Shown one piece after another: positions 33,481-41,973 of a stretch of DNA of 64,000 nt. The position numbers were made by a program, and so were the translations under genes. How positions within the stretch are numbered: the stretch's first letter is position 1; every line of letters starts with the position of its first letter. Under the pieces are notes generated by a model, which saw only the letters and a list, made by a program, of their open reading frames with translations, had not been told where the DNA came from and ran no database searches. Where the stretch lies: assembly GCA_001304015.1 (NCBI GenBank), contig LJUY01000007.1, forward strand, positions 1 to 64,000, written 5' to 3'. The stretch is from a candidate division Zixibacteria bacterium SM23_81. GTDB lineage: Bacteria > SM23-81.

Positions 33481-35901
33481 TCATCTCACCAGCAGCATCT
33501 TCCTGACAAGTTGCTTTTTTCCAGCGCGCAGCCGGCAGAAATAAACCCCGCTGGCCACACTCTGGCCGATTCCATCACGGCCGTCCCACCAGGCCATATG
33601 CTGTCCTGGTCTTTTCACCTCATCCACCAGGGCTCGAATCTCCTGTCCCAAGATGTTGTAGATCTTCAGGCTGACCGGCAAGGGACCGGTACCGGGGGGG
33701 ACGGTGAAGCGAATGCGGGTGCTGGCGTTAAAAGGATTGGGATAATTTTGGGCCAGATCGAACTCCTCCATGGGAAGAGAACCTTTGAGAGTAAGGGTCA
33801 CTGGCCCGTGCACCTCTTCCCGGTTGTTCCCATCCACAACCCCCAGCAAATAGAAGTAACTGTTTCCCGCCAGCACGGCGGAGTCCATATACTCACCGTG
33901 GATCTGTCCAGGCAGCAGTTGGTCGTTGAGCCGCTGGAAAGGGCCGTTGGGGGAAGTGCTGCGGTACAGGTTACTGCCGATAGCTCTTGCCTCAGAGGGA
34001 AGCGTCCAGCTTAGGAAGGCCAGGCCATGTATCTCCTGGGCGTTAAACTGGACCAAAGGTACCGGGGTGAATACCTCTACGAGTCTTACGGCGTCGGCGA
34101 TGATCACCCCTCCGCTGGCCTCATTGGTCAGGGTGATGTCGCCGTTCGTGCCGGCTTCAAAGGGATAGGATCCCAGCTTATTCCATTGCTCCCCGTTTAG
34201 CTGTTGGTTCATCAGGACGGTGTCGGCCCCGCCCATGTAGTGGATGATGTAAGGAGCGTCTGTAGCTCGGTTTGTCCCCTGAACCCAGTAAGCGTAAACA
34301 GAATATGTACTGGCATTGGGCAGATCCAGCGTCCAGATGGCGGCACTTCCCGTTCCCGAGGAGGTCCACCGATAATCGGTGCCGTATGGATTTCCGTATG
34401 CTCCCGTAGACCAGGAGCCCACAGTTGAGAAGCCGGGATCTGAGTTATCCACCACGATCTCGATGCCGGAATGGGCCTTGCCTACGAACTTACGGCTGGC
34501 GTTCAAGGTGGTGAGAGTTTGCCCCTGCAAGTTTTCGACCCCGGTTACCGTCAGGGTATAGACAGTAGCTTCCGTCTGGGAGGTGGTGGTCAGATGGACC
34601 AGGGCGTGGTTGAGGCTATCCAACTGAGCGCTCTCTGCCCCGGTTAGGCTAAGCCCGCCATCGAAGCTGTAGTGGAGCTCGTCTTCGGCTGTGGCTATCT
34701 GCACCTGTTGGCTGAAGAGCACGTCCACCTGGGTTCCGCTGATGGATCGAGCCACAGAGAGCGTGAAAGGTTTGAGTTCCTTCCAGGGCATAACGGGAAT
34801 ATCGGCCTGTTGGGCGAAAGGACCAGAACGTAAAAGGCTTACCTCTGTGAGCCCAAGTGAGGTGCTGGAGAAAAAGGTGCATCCCTCGGCTGCCAGAGAA
34901 CGAGTGGAATCCACTTGGGCCAGCAGCTCTGTCGGCTCCAACAAGTAGGCCCCGATTCCTGCGTAGATGTGACGGCCATACGAGCTGACCACGTGGTTTT
35001 CCAAACGGCTATGAAAGGCCCACATGTCGTCGGTGTAGATCATGGGGGCGCTGAAGTCCAGGATCTTCGACTCCAGCCACCCATGGGAGTCTTGATAATA
35101 AAAGGTATAGCCATCATAGAAATCTCCCCAGGTGGCAGCGGATACCTTTACCCACGGTTTCAGTCCCGTGACGTCATAGTAAACGCCTGATACAAAATGT
35201 GTCACCAGGTTTCGTCGAAATTGCTTCCACTGATCGGGTAGCTCCCCGGGCGTCCCACCGTATTCCCTCTGGAACCGGGCTAGGCTGGAGTCATCGTAGG
35301 AGTATCCAGAGCTGGGGTAACGGATGTAGTCCAGGTGAACGCCGTCCACGTCGTATTTGGTCACGATGTCTGTGATGACATCGCGGATGTGCTGAGCCGC
35401 CTGGGGGATACCTGGGCTGATGAAAGCGTAACCGGCCGACGGATCCATGGGGATCCCGGATTGGTCTACCATGACCCATTCGGGATGGAGATTGTAGATA
35501 TGCTGAGGATCTGCGGGAAGGTTAGCACCGTTCCACACGGGGAAGACGTTGATGTAAGCGTGCAGCTCCATGCCCCGCAGTTGAGCCTCTTCAATGGCCA
35601 CAGCCAGTGGATCGAAACCGGGATAGCCGCCTCCTAGTAGTTCCGACCAGGGCTCCAGATCAGAGAGATAGAGAGCATCTGCCTGCCCTCTGACCTGAAA
35701 TAAGATGATGTTACAGCGGCAGGAATCCGCCTTGCCGATTTCGGAGCGAATATCGGCCTCGGAATCATACTCGAAGCGACTGAACCACACCACCCGAGCC
35801 TCCTCATCGGCTGAAGAGAGGGGCGCTGAGAGCACAAACTGGGCCACGAGCAGGTATAGGAAACGCAGAACAATGCTATGCCGCTTCTTTCTCAGGCGCA
35901 T
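33481..35901 (-). CDS. secreted GH10-like (DUF187) glycoside hydrolase with golvesin and sorting domains
   Basis: An 806-residue protein. ATG 35901 follows AAAGGA and is itself followed by a signal peptide; an ATG at 36027 would hide that signal. The catalytic TIM barrel (about 30-340) has the family landmarks IILFQVRGQADALY, LHAYINVFPVWNG and VDGVHLDYIRYP. This family (GHL10) includes enzymes acting on bacterial polysaccharides or peptidoglycan. Residues about 475-610 form a golvesin-like domain related to the one at the start of the 9645 protein, and the last 85 residues are the sorting module. The specific sugar is not known. Confidence 0.83.
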   Translation of the reverse strand: MRLRKKRHSIVLRFLYLLVAQFVLSAPLSSADEEARVVWFSRFEYDSEADIRSEIGKADSCRCNIILFQVRGQADALYLSDLEPWSELLGGGYPGFDPLAVAIEEAQLRGMELHAYINVFPVWNGANLPADPQHIYNLHPEWVMVDQSGIPMDPSAGYAFISPGIPQAAQHIRDVITDIVTKYDVDGVHLDYIRYPSSGYSYDDSSLARFQREYGGTPGELPDQWKQFRRNLVTHFVSGVYYDVTGLKPWVKVSAATWGDFYDGYTFYYQDSHGWLESKILDFSAPMIYTDDMWAFHSRLENHVVSSYGRHIYAGIGAYLLEPTELLAQVDSTRSLAAEGCTFFSSTSLGLTEVSLLRSGPFAQQADIPVMPWKELKPFTLSVARSISGTQVDVLFSQQVQIATAEDELHYSFDGGLSLTGAESAQLDSLNHALVHLTTTSQTEATVYTLTVTGVENLQGQTLTTLNASRKFVGKAHSGIEIVVDNSDPGFSTVGSWSTGAYGNPYGTDYRWTSSGTGSAAIWTLDLPNASTYSVYAYWVQGTNRATDAPYIIHYMGGADTVLMNQQLNGEQWNKLGSYPFEAGTNGDITLTNEASGGVIIADAVRLVEVFTPVPLVQFNAQEIHGLAFLSWTLPSEARAIGSNLYRSTSPNGPFQRLNDQLLPGQIHGEYMDSAVLAGNSYFYLLGVVDGNNREEVHGPVTLTLKGSLPMEEFDLAQNYPNPFNASTRIRFTVPPGTGPLPVSLKIYNILGQEIRALVDEVKRPGQHMAWWDGRDGIGQSVASGVYFCRLRAGKKQLVRKMLLVR

Positions 35902-36008
35902 GAGCCGTTCCTTTCTAGCCTCAAGAGGGATGGGAGAGTTTTTGGGGTGAGATTGGGGTGACAAAATATAGTGGCGGAAGCCGTCAAGGGATTCATCTAG
36001 TTTCGGAA

Positions 36009-36060
36009 AGAGGACAGAAAAGACCATCTCGGCGAGCCTGCTTGGCCTTTCCTGTCCTCT
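36009..36060 (-). terminator. inverted repeat after the subtilase gene
   Basis: AGAGGACAG (36009-36017) pairs with CTGTCCTCT (36052-36060), and the inner bases pair partly. It lies 26 bases past the stop codon, and on the minus strand TTTC follows. The T tract is weak, so it may be only a processing or stability element. Confidence 0.4.
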
Positions 36061-36085
36061 TCGAGTGTTTGCTCCAAAAGGGCCT

Positions 36086-37792
36086 TTATCGCAGCAGGAT
36101 CATCTTCTTGGTGAGTTCGCAGTGGTCTGCGCTCAGACGGTAGAAGTAGATGCCGCTGGCAACTTGTTGTTCCTCTCCATCAGATCCATCCCATCGAGCG
36201 GCATACTCGCCCGCTGGCTGCATCCCTTCCACGAGAGTCTGGACTAACTGCCCCCTCACGTTGTAGATTTTCAGTGCCACGTTCCCTGCCACGGGGAGGC
36301 TGTAAGATATTGTGGTGCCTGCGTTAAAGGGATTGGGATGGTTCTGGGAGAGAGCATAACCGTCGGGTATTTCTCTGGAAGCGGACCAGGCCTCCTCTAC
36401 GGAGACTATGTTCATCAATGCCCTATAGGCATTGAGTCGGCCCCCTCCCAGCCAACCCACGTAGGTAGGATTCAAGTCGTAAATGTTGTCTGCGGTGGTT
36501 CGTACTCTCTCCTCGAACTCGTCGCTGTTCATATTCGGCTCAGTGACCTTGATCAGTCCGGCTACCCCGGATACAAGGGCACAGGCGGCACTGGTGCTGG
36601 GTATGCCAGCGATGGGACGAAACTGATAGTCATCGTCCCACAGGGTGCTGTAGATGGATGCTCCCGGCGCTGAGACGTCCACCCAAGAGCCGTAGAAGGT
36701 CCAGTCTGTGGCCTTATCGGTCATATTCGTGGCTGCCACGGCCGTCACATGGGAATAAGCGGCAGGATAGGTGAGGGGACAGGTGTCCGGAGGGGCGAAG
36801 GCGTTGCCCACCTCATCATTCCCAGCAGCGGCCACCAGGATGATCCCCTTTGCGAAGGCGCTGTCGATGATCTCCTGCTCGAAGGCGCTGGCCGTGTCGC
36901 TTCGCGCCCAACTGAGGTTGATCACTTGAGCCCCGTTATCCGTTGCGTATTGGATACCCTCATAGCCATGGGTTATGGTACTGCTGTCGTCGGGACTGAC
37001 TTTTACCCCCATAATCGTGCAGTTCCAAGACATTCCGGCAACGCCCACTTCGTTGTTGGTCACCGCTGCAGCAACACCGGCGGCGTGGGTGCCGAGAAGC
37101 GCGGAGGTCTCGCTGACGTTATAGTCAGAGCCGACGAAGTCCCAGCCGTAGAAGTCATCCCTGAAACCATTGCTGTCGTCATCGACGGCGTTCCAGTCGA
37201 TGCCGGTGATCCGCCCATCCCCGTTGACATCCTCTCCGAAATTAATCCAAATGTTGTCGGATATATCTGGATGATTCCAGTCCACTCCGGTATCAACGAT
37301 GCCGATGATTACCGAGCTGTCCCCATGGGTCACATCCCAAGCATCTGGGGCTTGTACGGTGGCGAAGAACCACTGGAATCCACTTGCGTAACGGGGATCG
37401 TTGGGTGCGTCACAGGTATGGTGGAGATAGCGCGGCTCAGCGTATAAGAGGTGTTTATCTTTGGCGAAATCGCGGGCCACAGCCTTGGAGTCGTATTGAG
37501 GATCGAACTCGAGCTGATAGATAAAGGCCAGCTCCGATTTTTTATGGGCAAAGATCTGACTAATCCGATGGACGCCATATCGCTCCATTCTTCCGTCTAG
37601 GGAAGCGATGCCCACGGAGATGACCTCGCCTTGTCTCTCTGCCACCACCTGTCCGACTTCCGGGGCGACCTTGGCGATGATCTGGCCCGGCTCATATGCG
37701 GGGCGGGAGGCTATTGACATGGCCGCGAAGGCCAACACTACAGCCATGGTCGTGAGGATAACCACGCCGGAAACCCTTGAAGGACTCAACAT
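36086..37792 (-). CDS. secreted S8 subtilase with sorting tail
   Basis: A 568-residue protease. The signal peptide covers about 1-28 and an inhibitor-like propeptide about 33-125. The catalytic domain follows, with Asp about 166 (IVDTGVD), His about 235 (LLGTHAAG) and Ser about 400 (PSTSAACALVSG). The triad is present, but the usual GHGTHVAG and GTSMAAP motifs are altered, so specificity or rate may differ. The last 85 residues are the sorting module (NHPNPFNAGTTISYSL to KKMILLR). ATG 37792 follows GGAGC. A TTGATT/TATATT promoter lies about 165 bases upstream, leaving a long leader that can fold. Confidence 0.9.
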   Translation of the reverse strand: MLSPSRVSGVVILTTMAVVLAFAAMSIASRPAYEPGQIIAKVAPEVGQVVAERQGEVISVGIASLDGRMERYGVHRISQIFAHKKSELAFIYQLEFDPQYDSKAVARDFAKDKHLLYAEPRYLHHTCDAPNDPRYASGFQWFFATVQAPDAWDVTHGDSSVIIGIVDTGVDWNHPDISDNIWINFGEDVNGDGRITGIDWNAVDDDSNGFRDDFYGWDFVGSDYNVSETSALLGTHAAGVAAAVTNNEVGVAGMSWNCTIMGVKVSPDDSSTITHGYEGIQYATDNGAQVINLSWARSDTASAFEQEIIDSAFAKGIILVAAAGNDEVGNAFAPPDTCPLTYPAAYSHVTAVAATNMTDKATDWTFYGSWVDVSAPGASIYSTLWDDDYQFRPIAGIPSTSAACALVSGVAGLIKVTEPNMNSDEFEERVRTTADNIYDLNPTYVGWLGGGRLNAYRALMNIVSVEEAWSASREIPDGYALSQNHPNPFNAGTTISYSLPVAGNVALKIYNVRGQLVQTLVEGMQPAGEYAARWDGSDGEEQQVASGIYFYRLSADHCELTKKMILLR

Positions 37793-37798
37793 AACAGC

Positions 37799-37956
37799 TC
37801 CTCCTCGTTGGGTTATGCTTTAGGGGGCCGATAACGGCCGCCACGAACGCAACTTTACTCGAAAGTGCCTCACCAAGAATTTCGTTTCTTAGCCCGGCCC
37901 CGTCCATGGTCACGAGGCACTGCAGTTGGAATGTGGGATTTGAGCTTAGGTTACTT
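37799..37956 (-). promoter_or_regulatory. structured 5' leader of the subtilase mRNA
   Basis: AGTGCCTC (37864-37871) pairs with GAGGCACT (37914-37921), and GGCCG (37826-37830) pairs with CGGCC (37835-37839) just before the ribosome site. A third copy of AGTGCCTC lies at 37992-37999, upstream of the promoter. I recognise no known riboswitch class. Confidence 0.4.
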
Positions 37957-37985
37957 AATATATAAAACCAAAAACTCAAAATCAA
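37957..37985 (-). promoter_or_regulatory. sigma-70-type promoter of the subtilase gene
   Basis: Minus strand TTGATT (37985-37980), a 17-base spacer, and TATATT (37962-37957), within an AT-rich stretch. Confidence 0.6.
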
Positions 37986-38119
37986 TTAAAAAGTGCCTCC
38001 TTGTTGAAGGAGTTTAGGAAAAAGTGGACTTTCGGCCCAGTGTATGATGTTATGGTCCCCAACCAGATTGGAAAGATGGATTGAGGAGCCGCTCAGACGG
38101 GATTGGTAAGGGGGCGAAA

Positions 38120-38146
38120 TGGCTTCCGGGAGAGCCCCGAAGGCCA
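38120..38146 (-). terminator. possible terminator hairpin after the Tat-exported gene
   Basis: TGGCTTCCGGG and CCCCGAAGGCCA pair around AGAG with one mismatch. On the minus strand only TTTCG follows, so termination is uncertain. The rest of 37986-38174 shows no gene. Confidence 0.35.
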
Positions 38147-38174
38147 CTGGCGAATCACACAGCCTGATGAAAGT

Positions 38175-39086
38175 CTATTCCTCGGGCAGGGGCGGCTGAA
38201 CTCTTACGCCCAACCCTGACCGGGGGGAATTGTCGAATTGCTCGATGATGTGGAAGGCCAGAAGACTGTATTGCTTATCAGCGCCGCCGTGAAAATAGCC
38301 GTGGGCTAAGTTGCTGAACTCCAACAGGTCTTTTTCGTCTTGGGTGATCTTCGTGTCTTGGGGATGAATGATGCGGACGATGGCCCGCAGCTCGTAGCTG
38401 GGCATGTCCGTGAACACGATGGTGGCCACAGGATTGGCCATAATATTCAGAAAGGTGTGGGTCTCAAAATCGGGCCGGGTATAGAGTTCCAAGGACAACT
38501 GTTTGGTGCGATCCCATAGCTCGGGATGGCGGTAGTTGTCCTGCAGGATTTCTAACTTCTCCTTCATATCGGCATCCATAGTGTTTTTAAACCTGTCCGT
38601 CAGCTCTCCGATCCTCTCCTTCTTGGGGGCAAAGCCCACTCCCTTGATGGCATTGTTCAGTGTGAAAACGCTGTCGCGGCGTCCTCCGCCATAGGTGGCT
38701 ATGGCAGCGGCATGGGGCCCCGCTAAGCTGGGCATATTCCCATGAGAGATGGTTTGCAAGTATTCCAGCCTTGTCTTGAGGTTCCACTCCATGAATCTAT
38801 CGTCCAACTCCGTGATGCTGTGCTCTCTCCAGTAGCCGTCGATCTGAGCCCTGATGATCCCCTGGTCGATCTTGCTCATATCCACATTGTTCTGGACGAA
38901 AATATCCCCTTGCCAGCGGTTGTTGTCCCCATGCTCCCACCAACCGGCCAGGGCTTGGGGCACTTTTCCTAAAAAAGCTATCCAGGGCATCGCAAAACCA
39001 GTCGCCCTCAAAAAGGTCCGACGAGGAAGGGAAAATTTGCTGAGCATGTCCCAAGCGGGTCCGGCATGGGCGAATCTCTTTTTCAC
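38175..39086 (-). CDS. Tat-exported protein of unknown function
   Basis: A 303-residue protein. GTG 39086 has AGGAGG upstream. The N-terminus carries a twin-arginine signal (SLPRRTFLRATG) followed by a hydrophobic stretch and ALA, so it is probably folded in the cytoplasm before export, often with a cofactor. The mature part is mainly helical and rich in His, Asp and Trp, with HGNMPSLAGPHAAAIATYGGG and SNLAHGYFHGG as the most distinctive parts. I recognise no domain. It stands alone, with no partner redox gene beside it. Confidence 0.6.
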   Translation of the reverse strand: MKKRFAHAGPAWDMLSKFSLPRRTFLRATGFAMPWIAFLGKVPQALAGWWEHGDNNRWQGDIFVQNNVDMSKIDQGIIRAQIDGYWREHSITELDDRFMEWNLKTRLEYLQTISHGNMPSLAGPHAAAIATYGGGRRDSVFTLNNAIKGVGFAPKKERIGELTDRFKNTMDADMKEKLEILQDNYRHPELWDRTKQLSLELYTRPDFETHTFLNIMANPVATIVFTDMPSYELRAIVRIIHPQDTKITQDEKDLLEFSNLAHGYFHGGADKQYSLLAFHIIEQFDNSPRSGLGVRVQPPLPEE

Positions 39087-39350
39087 CTGATAACCTCCTT
39101 GATTCGATCCCCAGAACAAACAGCTCTATGTCGTATCTTTTCGTCTTTAGGACGATGGGGGACGATGGGGGATGTTAAAATAGATGCTCAAATCTTAAAG
39201 TCAGAGATCAAAGCATATCCTTCACCAGCAGAGATTCTCAGCCAGCCTCGAGCTTTTAGCTTCCAGTCTTACTGCCAGATTCCATACCTAAAAACCGGTT
39301 TCGAGTTTCCTCTTATGAGGATGTTGCCCGGATACAGGCGAAAAGCCCCC

Positions 39351-41057
39351 TCACAGCAGCCAATTTAACACTCCCCCCACCACCAGTGTCGCGGCGATCA
39401 TAATCATCATGGACAGAACCATATCCCGGAGCCCCAGCTCCTTAGCCATAACCACAAAGGTGGCCACACAGGGAAAATACATGGCCAGAACAACGCTGGC
39501 CACAACAAGCTGGTTGAAGTCGAGGCCCAGGGGAGAGAGCATGCCCACCGCTACGTCCTTGCGCAGGAAGCCTACCATCAGGGCTGCCACTGCCTCGCGG
39601 GGAAGCCCCAAAATGCCGGTGATCACCGGGGCGGTGATTTTGCCCACAAAGTCGATCACCTTCAGAGTATAGAGCACGTTTACAATCAGGACGCCCAGGA
39701 TCACGAAGGGGATCGCTTCCCGCAAAAATCTGCTGACTCGCATCCACATTTTCTTGGACAAACCCGCGAGATAGGGCAGGCGATAGGGGGGAATTTCGAC
39801 GAAGATTTCTGGGCTTTCTCCGCGGATGAGACGGTTCAACAGGTAACCCAGAGTGATCCAGACCAGAGCAAGGGTGCCGAAGACCTGGATGAGCCCCCGG
39901 ACCCCGGCTCTGCCCACCAATCCCACGATCATGGCCAGCTGGGCCGCGCAGGGGACACAGATGGCCATGAGAGTGGTGGAGATGAAGCGCTCCTTGCGCG
40001 TCTCAAGGATCCGGGTGGACATGGCTCCCGGCACATTACAGCCCAGCCCCAGCAACATGGGGATAATGGCCAGGCCGTGCAGCCCTATTCGGTGCATGAT
40101 GTTGTCCACCAGGATGGCCAGGCGAGGCAGGTAGCCTGAATCCTCCAGGAAACTCAGTATCAGGTAGAATGCGAAGACATAGGGGAGCACCATGGCTAAA
40201 GGCACGAACAGGCCGGTAGTCAAAAGGCCCATGGATTCCACGAAATCGATCTCTCCTGCCACCAGTTTTCCGATAAGGATGTCGTGTAAGAAGCCCCCTG
40301 ATCCCAAGATGGCAGATAATTTCATCATCAAGGGAGCCCACATGTTCTCGAAGATGGGCTCGAAGATGTAGCCGATGAGCCCCTCACCGAGGAATCGAAT
40401 GATGGAGAACGTAACGCCCAGAGCCACGAGGGCGATGGGGATGCCGGAGATGGGATTGATGGAGGCGTCGCCCAGCCTCTCCAAGAACGTGTGGTGGCGA
40501 TGTGTTACTTGCTGCACCTGCTCGACGATGCGACCGATCTCGTGCCACCTTTCCTCATCGTCATAAGTAAGGCGTCCGGGCCTGGCCTGTGGCAATTGCT
40601 GAACCAGGTCTTTGATGCCCTCTCCGGTCACGGCCACAGTGGGAACCACGGGGACTCCCAGGAGATGCTCAAGTTTGTTCTCATCGATAGTGACGCCGAT
40701 GTGTTTGGCCTCGTCCCACATGTTCAGAGCCACAACCATGGGGACGTCCTTTTTCAACAGCTGGAGGGTGAGGTTAAGGTTGCGCTCGAGGTTAGTAGCG
40801 TCCACCACGTTGATGACCAGGTCGCCATCTCCGCACATCTCCACGGCAACCTCTTCCGCCTTACAGGTGGGGTTCAGAGAGTAGGTGCCGGGAACATCTA
40901 CCACCTCTGCTTTCTCACCGCTCAGCTTCATGGTGCCGCGGGTATATCCCACAGTGGTTCCCGGATAGTTGGAGGCGATCACTCGCACTCCCGTTAGTCG
41001 GGAGAATATCACACTTTTTCCCACGTTGGGATTGCCCATCAACAAGATTTTCTTCAT
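39351..41057 (-). CDS. feoB: ferrous iron transport protein B
   Basis: A 568-residue inner-membrane Fe(II) transporter. The N-terminal G domain has GNPNVGKS (G1), the NYPGTTV switch (G2), DVPGTYSL (G3) and LNMWDEA (G4). A helical linker is followed by the membrane part with paired gate motifs, including ALWMP-like and CNVPGAMSTRI segments. It is somewhat shorter than E. coli FeoB, as in many bacteria. ATG 41057 is preceded by AAGGG; a start at 41093 would overlap the feoA end. It lies 32 bases after feoA in the operon fur-feoA-feoB. Confidence 0.93.
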   Translation of the reverse strand: MKKILLMGNPNVGKSVIFSRLTGVRVIASNYPGTTVGYTRGTMKLSGEKAEVVDVPGTYSLNPTCKAEEVAVEMCGDGDLVINVVDATNLERNLNLTLQLLKKDVPMVVALNMWDEAKHIGVTIDENKLEHLLGVPVVPTVAVTGEGIKDLVQQLPQARPGRLTYDDEERWHEIGRIVEQVQQVTHRHHTFLERLGDASINPISGIPIALVALGVTFSIIRFLGEGLIGYIFEPIFENMWAPLMMKLSAILGSGGFLHDILIGKLVAGEIDFVESMGLLTTGLFVPLAMVLPYVFAFYLILSFLEDSGYLPRLAILVDNIMHRIGLHGLAIIPMLLGLGCNVPGAMSTRILETRKERFISTTLMAICVPCAAQLAMIVGLVGRAGVRGLIQVFGTLALVWITLGYLLNRLIRGESPEIFVEIPPYRLPYLAGLSKKMWMRVSRFLREAIPFVILGVLIVNVLYTLKVIDFVGKITAPVITGILGLPREAVAALMVGFLRKDVAVGMLSPLGLDFNQLVVASVVLAMYFPCVATFVVMAKELGLRDMVLSMMIMIAATLVVGGVLNWLL

Positions 41058-41089
41058 GTTGACCCTTCCCCTTGGGTCGGAAAGTCTTC

Positions 41090-41326
41090 TCATTGCTCCA
41101 GATCGACGATGATCTTTTTCGCCATTCCAAAGCCGATGGCCGCTTGGGTGTTACCCATGCCGATGGTAACGGGACCGCGCAACAGCTGGGAGCTCTTCTT
41201 GGTGATCTTCGCTCCAGGGCGAATTCCAAGAGCGCCCAAGCGCGCTTTCACTCTCTGGCCGCCATTGATCTCGGTGACGGTTCCTCGATCTCCCGATTTC
41301 ATCATGGTCAAATTCACTCTTTCCAT
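41090..41326 (-). CDS. feoA: ferrous iron transport protein A
   Basis: A 78-residue SH3-like cytosolic protein that assists FeoB. It has the family pattern of a short beta barrel with ARLGALGIRPGAKI and the C-terminal GPVTIGMGNTQAAIGFGMA. ATG 41326 follows GAGG by five bases; TTG 41344 is less likely. It lies between fur and feoB. Confidence 0.9.
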   Translation of the reverse strand: MERVNLTMMKSGDRGTVTEINGGQRVKARLGALGIRPGAKITKKSSQLLRGPVTIGMGNTQAAIGFGMAKKIIVDLEQ

Positions 41327-41368
41327 GTGAACCTCACGTTTCAAAAGCCGGTGGATATGCCCCGTTTG

Positions 41369-41797
41369 TCAATGTCGGCGGCATTTTTCGCAATAACCAT
41401 ACAGCTCTAACTTGTGCTGCAGTACAGTGAAGTTATTATTCTCGGCCACCTCTTTCTGTAGCTCCTCGATTTTTTGGTTCTGGAACTCGATGATGGCCCC
41501 ACAGTTAACGCAAATTAAGTGATCGTGGTGTCTTCCCCCAGCGACCGGCTCGTAGCGGGTAATGCCGTCTCCGAATTCCCGTTGACTGGCAAGGCCCGCT
41601 TCCACCAATAATTTTAAAGTGCGGTAGATGGTGGAGAGGCCCATCTCCGGATGGCCCTTCTGAATCAGCCGATACAGCTCCTCGGCGCTGAGGTGACGTG
41701 TGGAGTCCAGAAAAGTTTGGGCAATTTCCTCTCGCTGGTGGGTCACCTTTAGCCCTCTGTGTCGCAAATAATCACGTAATGTGCCAGCTTTACCCAT
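41369..41797 (-). CDS. fur: Fur-family metal-dependent repressor
   Basis: A 142-residue regulator. The N-terminal winged helix contains GLKVTHQREEIAQ and STIYRTLKLLVEAGL. The C-terminal dimer part has the regulatory site GGRHHDHLICVNCG and a second CxxC (GYCEKCRRH), giving a structural zinc with four cysteines. As first gene of fur-feoA-feoB it most likely senses Fe(II) and represses its own operon, but Zur or PerR-like sensing cannot be excluded from sequence. I prefer ATG 41797, close to GAGAGG, over TTG 41815. Confidence 0.88.
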   Translation of the reverse strand: MGKAGTLRDYLRHRGLKVTHQREEIAQTFLDSTRHLSAEELYRLIQKGHPEMGLSTIYRTLKLLVEAGLASQREFGDGITRYEPVAGGRHHDHLICVNCGAIIEFQNQKIEELQKEVAENNNFTVLQHKLELYGYCEKCRRH

Positions 41798-41825
41798 GGC
41801 CCTCTCGAATGCCAATTTTGATTTT

Positions 41826-41844
41826 GATTTTCAATTTCAATCAT
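41826..41844 (-). promoter_or_regulatory. candidate Fur operator
   Basis: A 19-bp AT-rich inverted repeat (TGATT and AATCA arms, GAAATTGAA between) lies about 30 bases ahead of fur. It resembles Fur boxes in length and base content but matches the consensus only in part. Confidence 0.35.
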
Positions 41845-41920
41845 ATCGTTTTTTCTCTTCTTTGTCAAGGGGAAAATGTCAGGGCTTTGAGCCAATCTGA
41901 GAACTTCTTGCGTAGCTGTG

Positions 41921-41943
41921 AAAAAAGCGGGCAAAAAGCCCGC
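41921..41943 (-). terminator. intrinsic terminator of the kelch gene
   Basis: GCGGGC (41927-41932) pairs with GCCCGC (41938-41943); on the minus strand six Ts follow. It lies about 30 bases beyond the kelch stop and just before the fur promoter region. Confidence 0.85.
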
Positions 41944-41973
41944 CTTTAGTCTTCTCAGAAAGCCAGGCAAATT

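Noticed and set aside
38000-38119. GC-rich stretch that might be a riboswitch or group II intron end
   Set aside because: I could not match it to any known consensus. Only the hairpin at 38120-38146 is supported.
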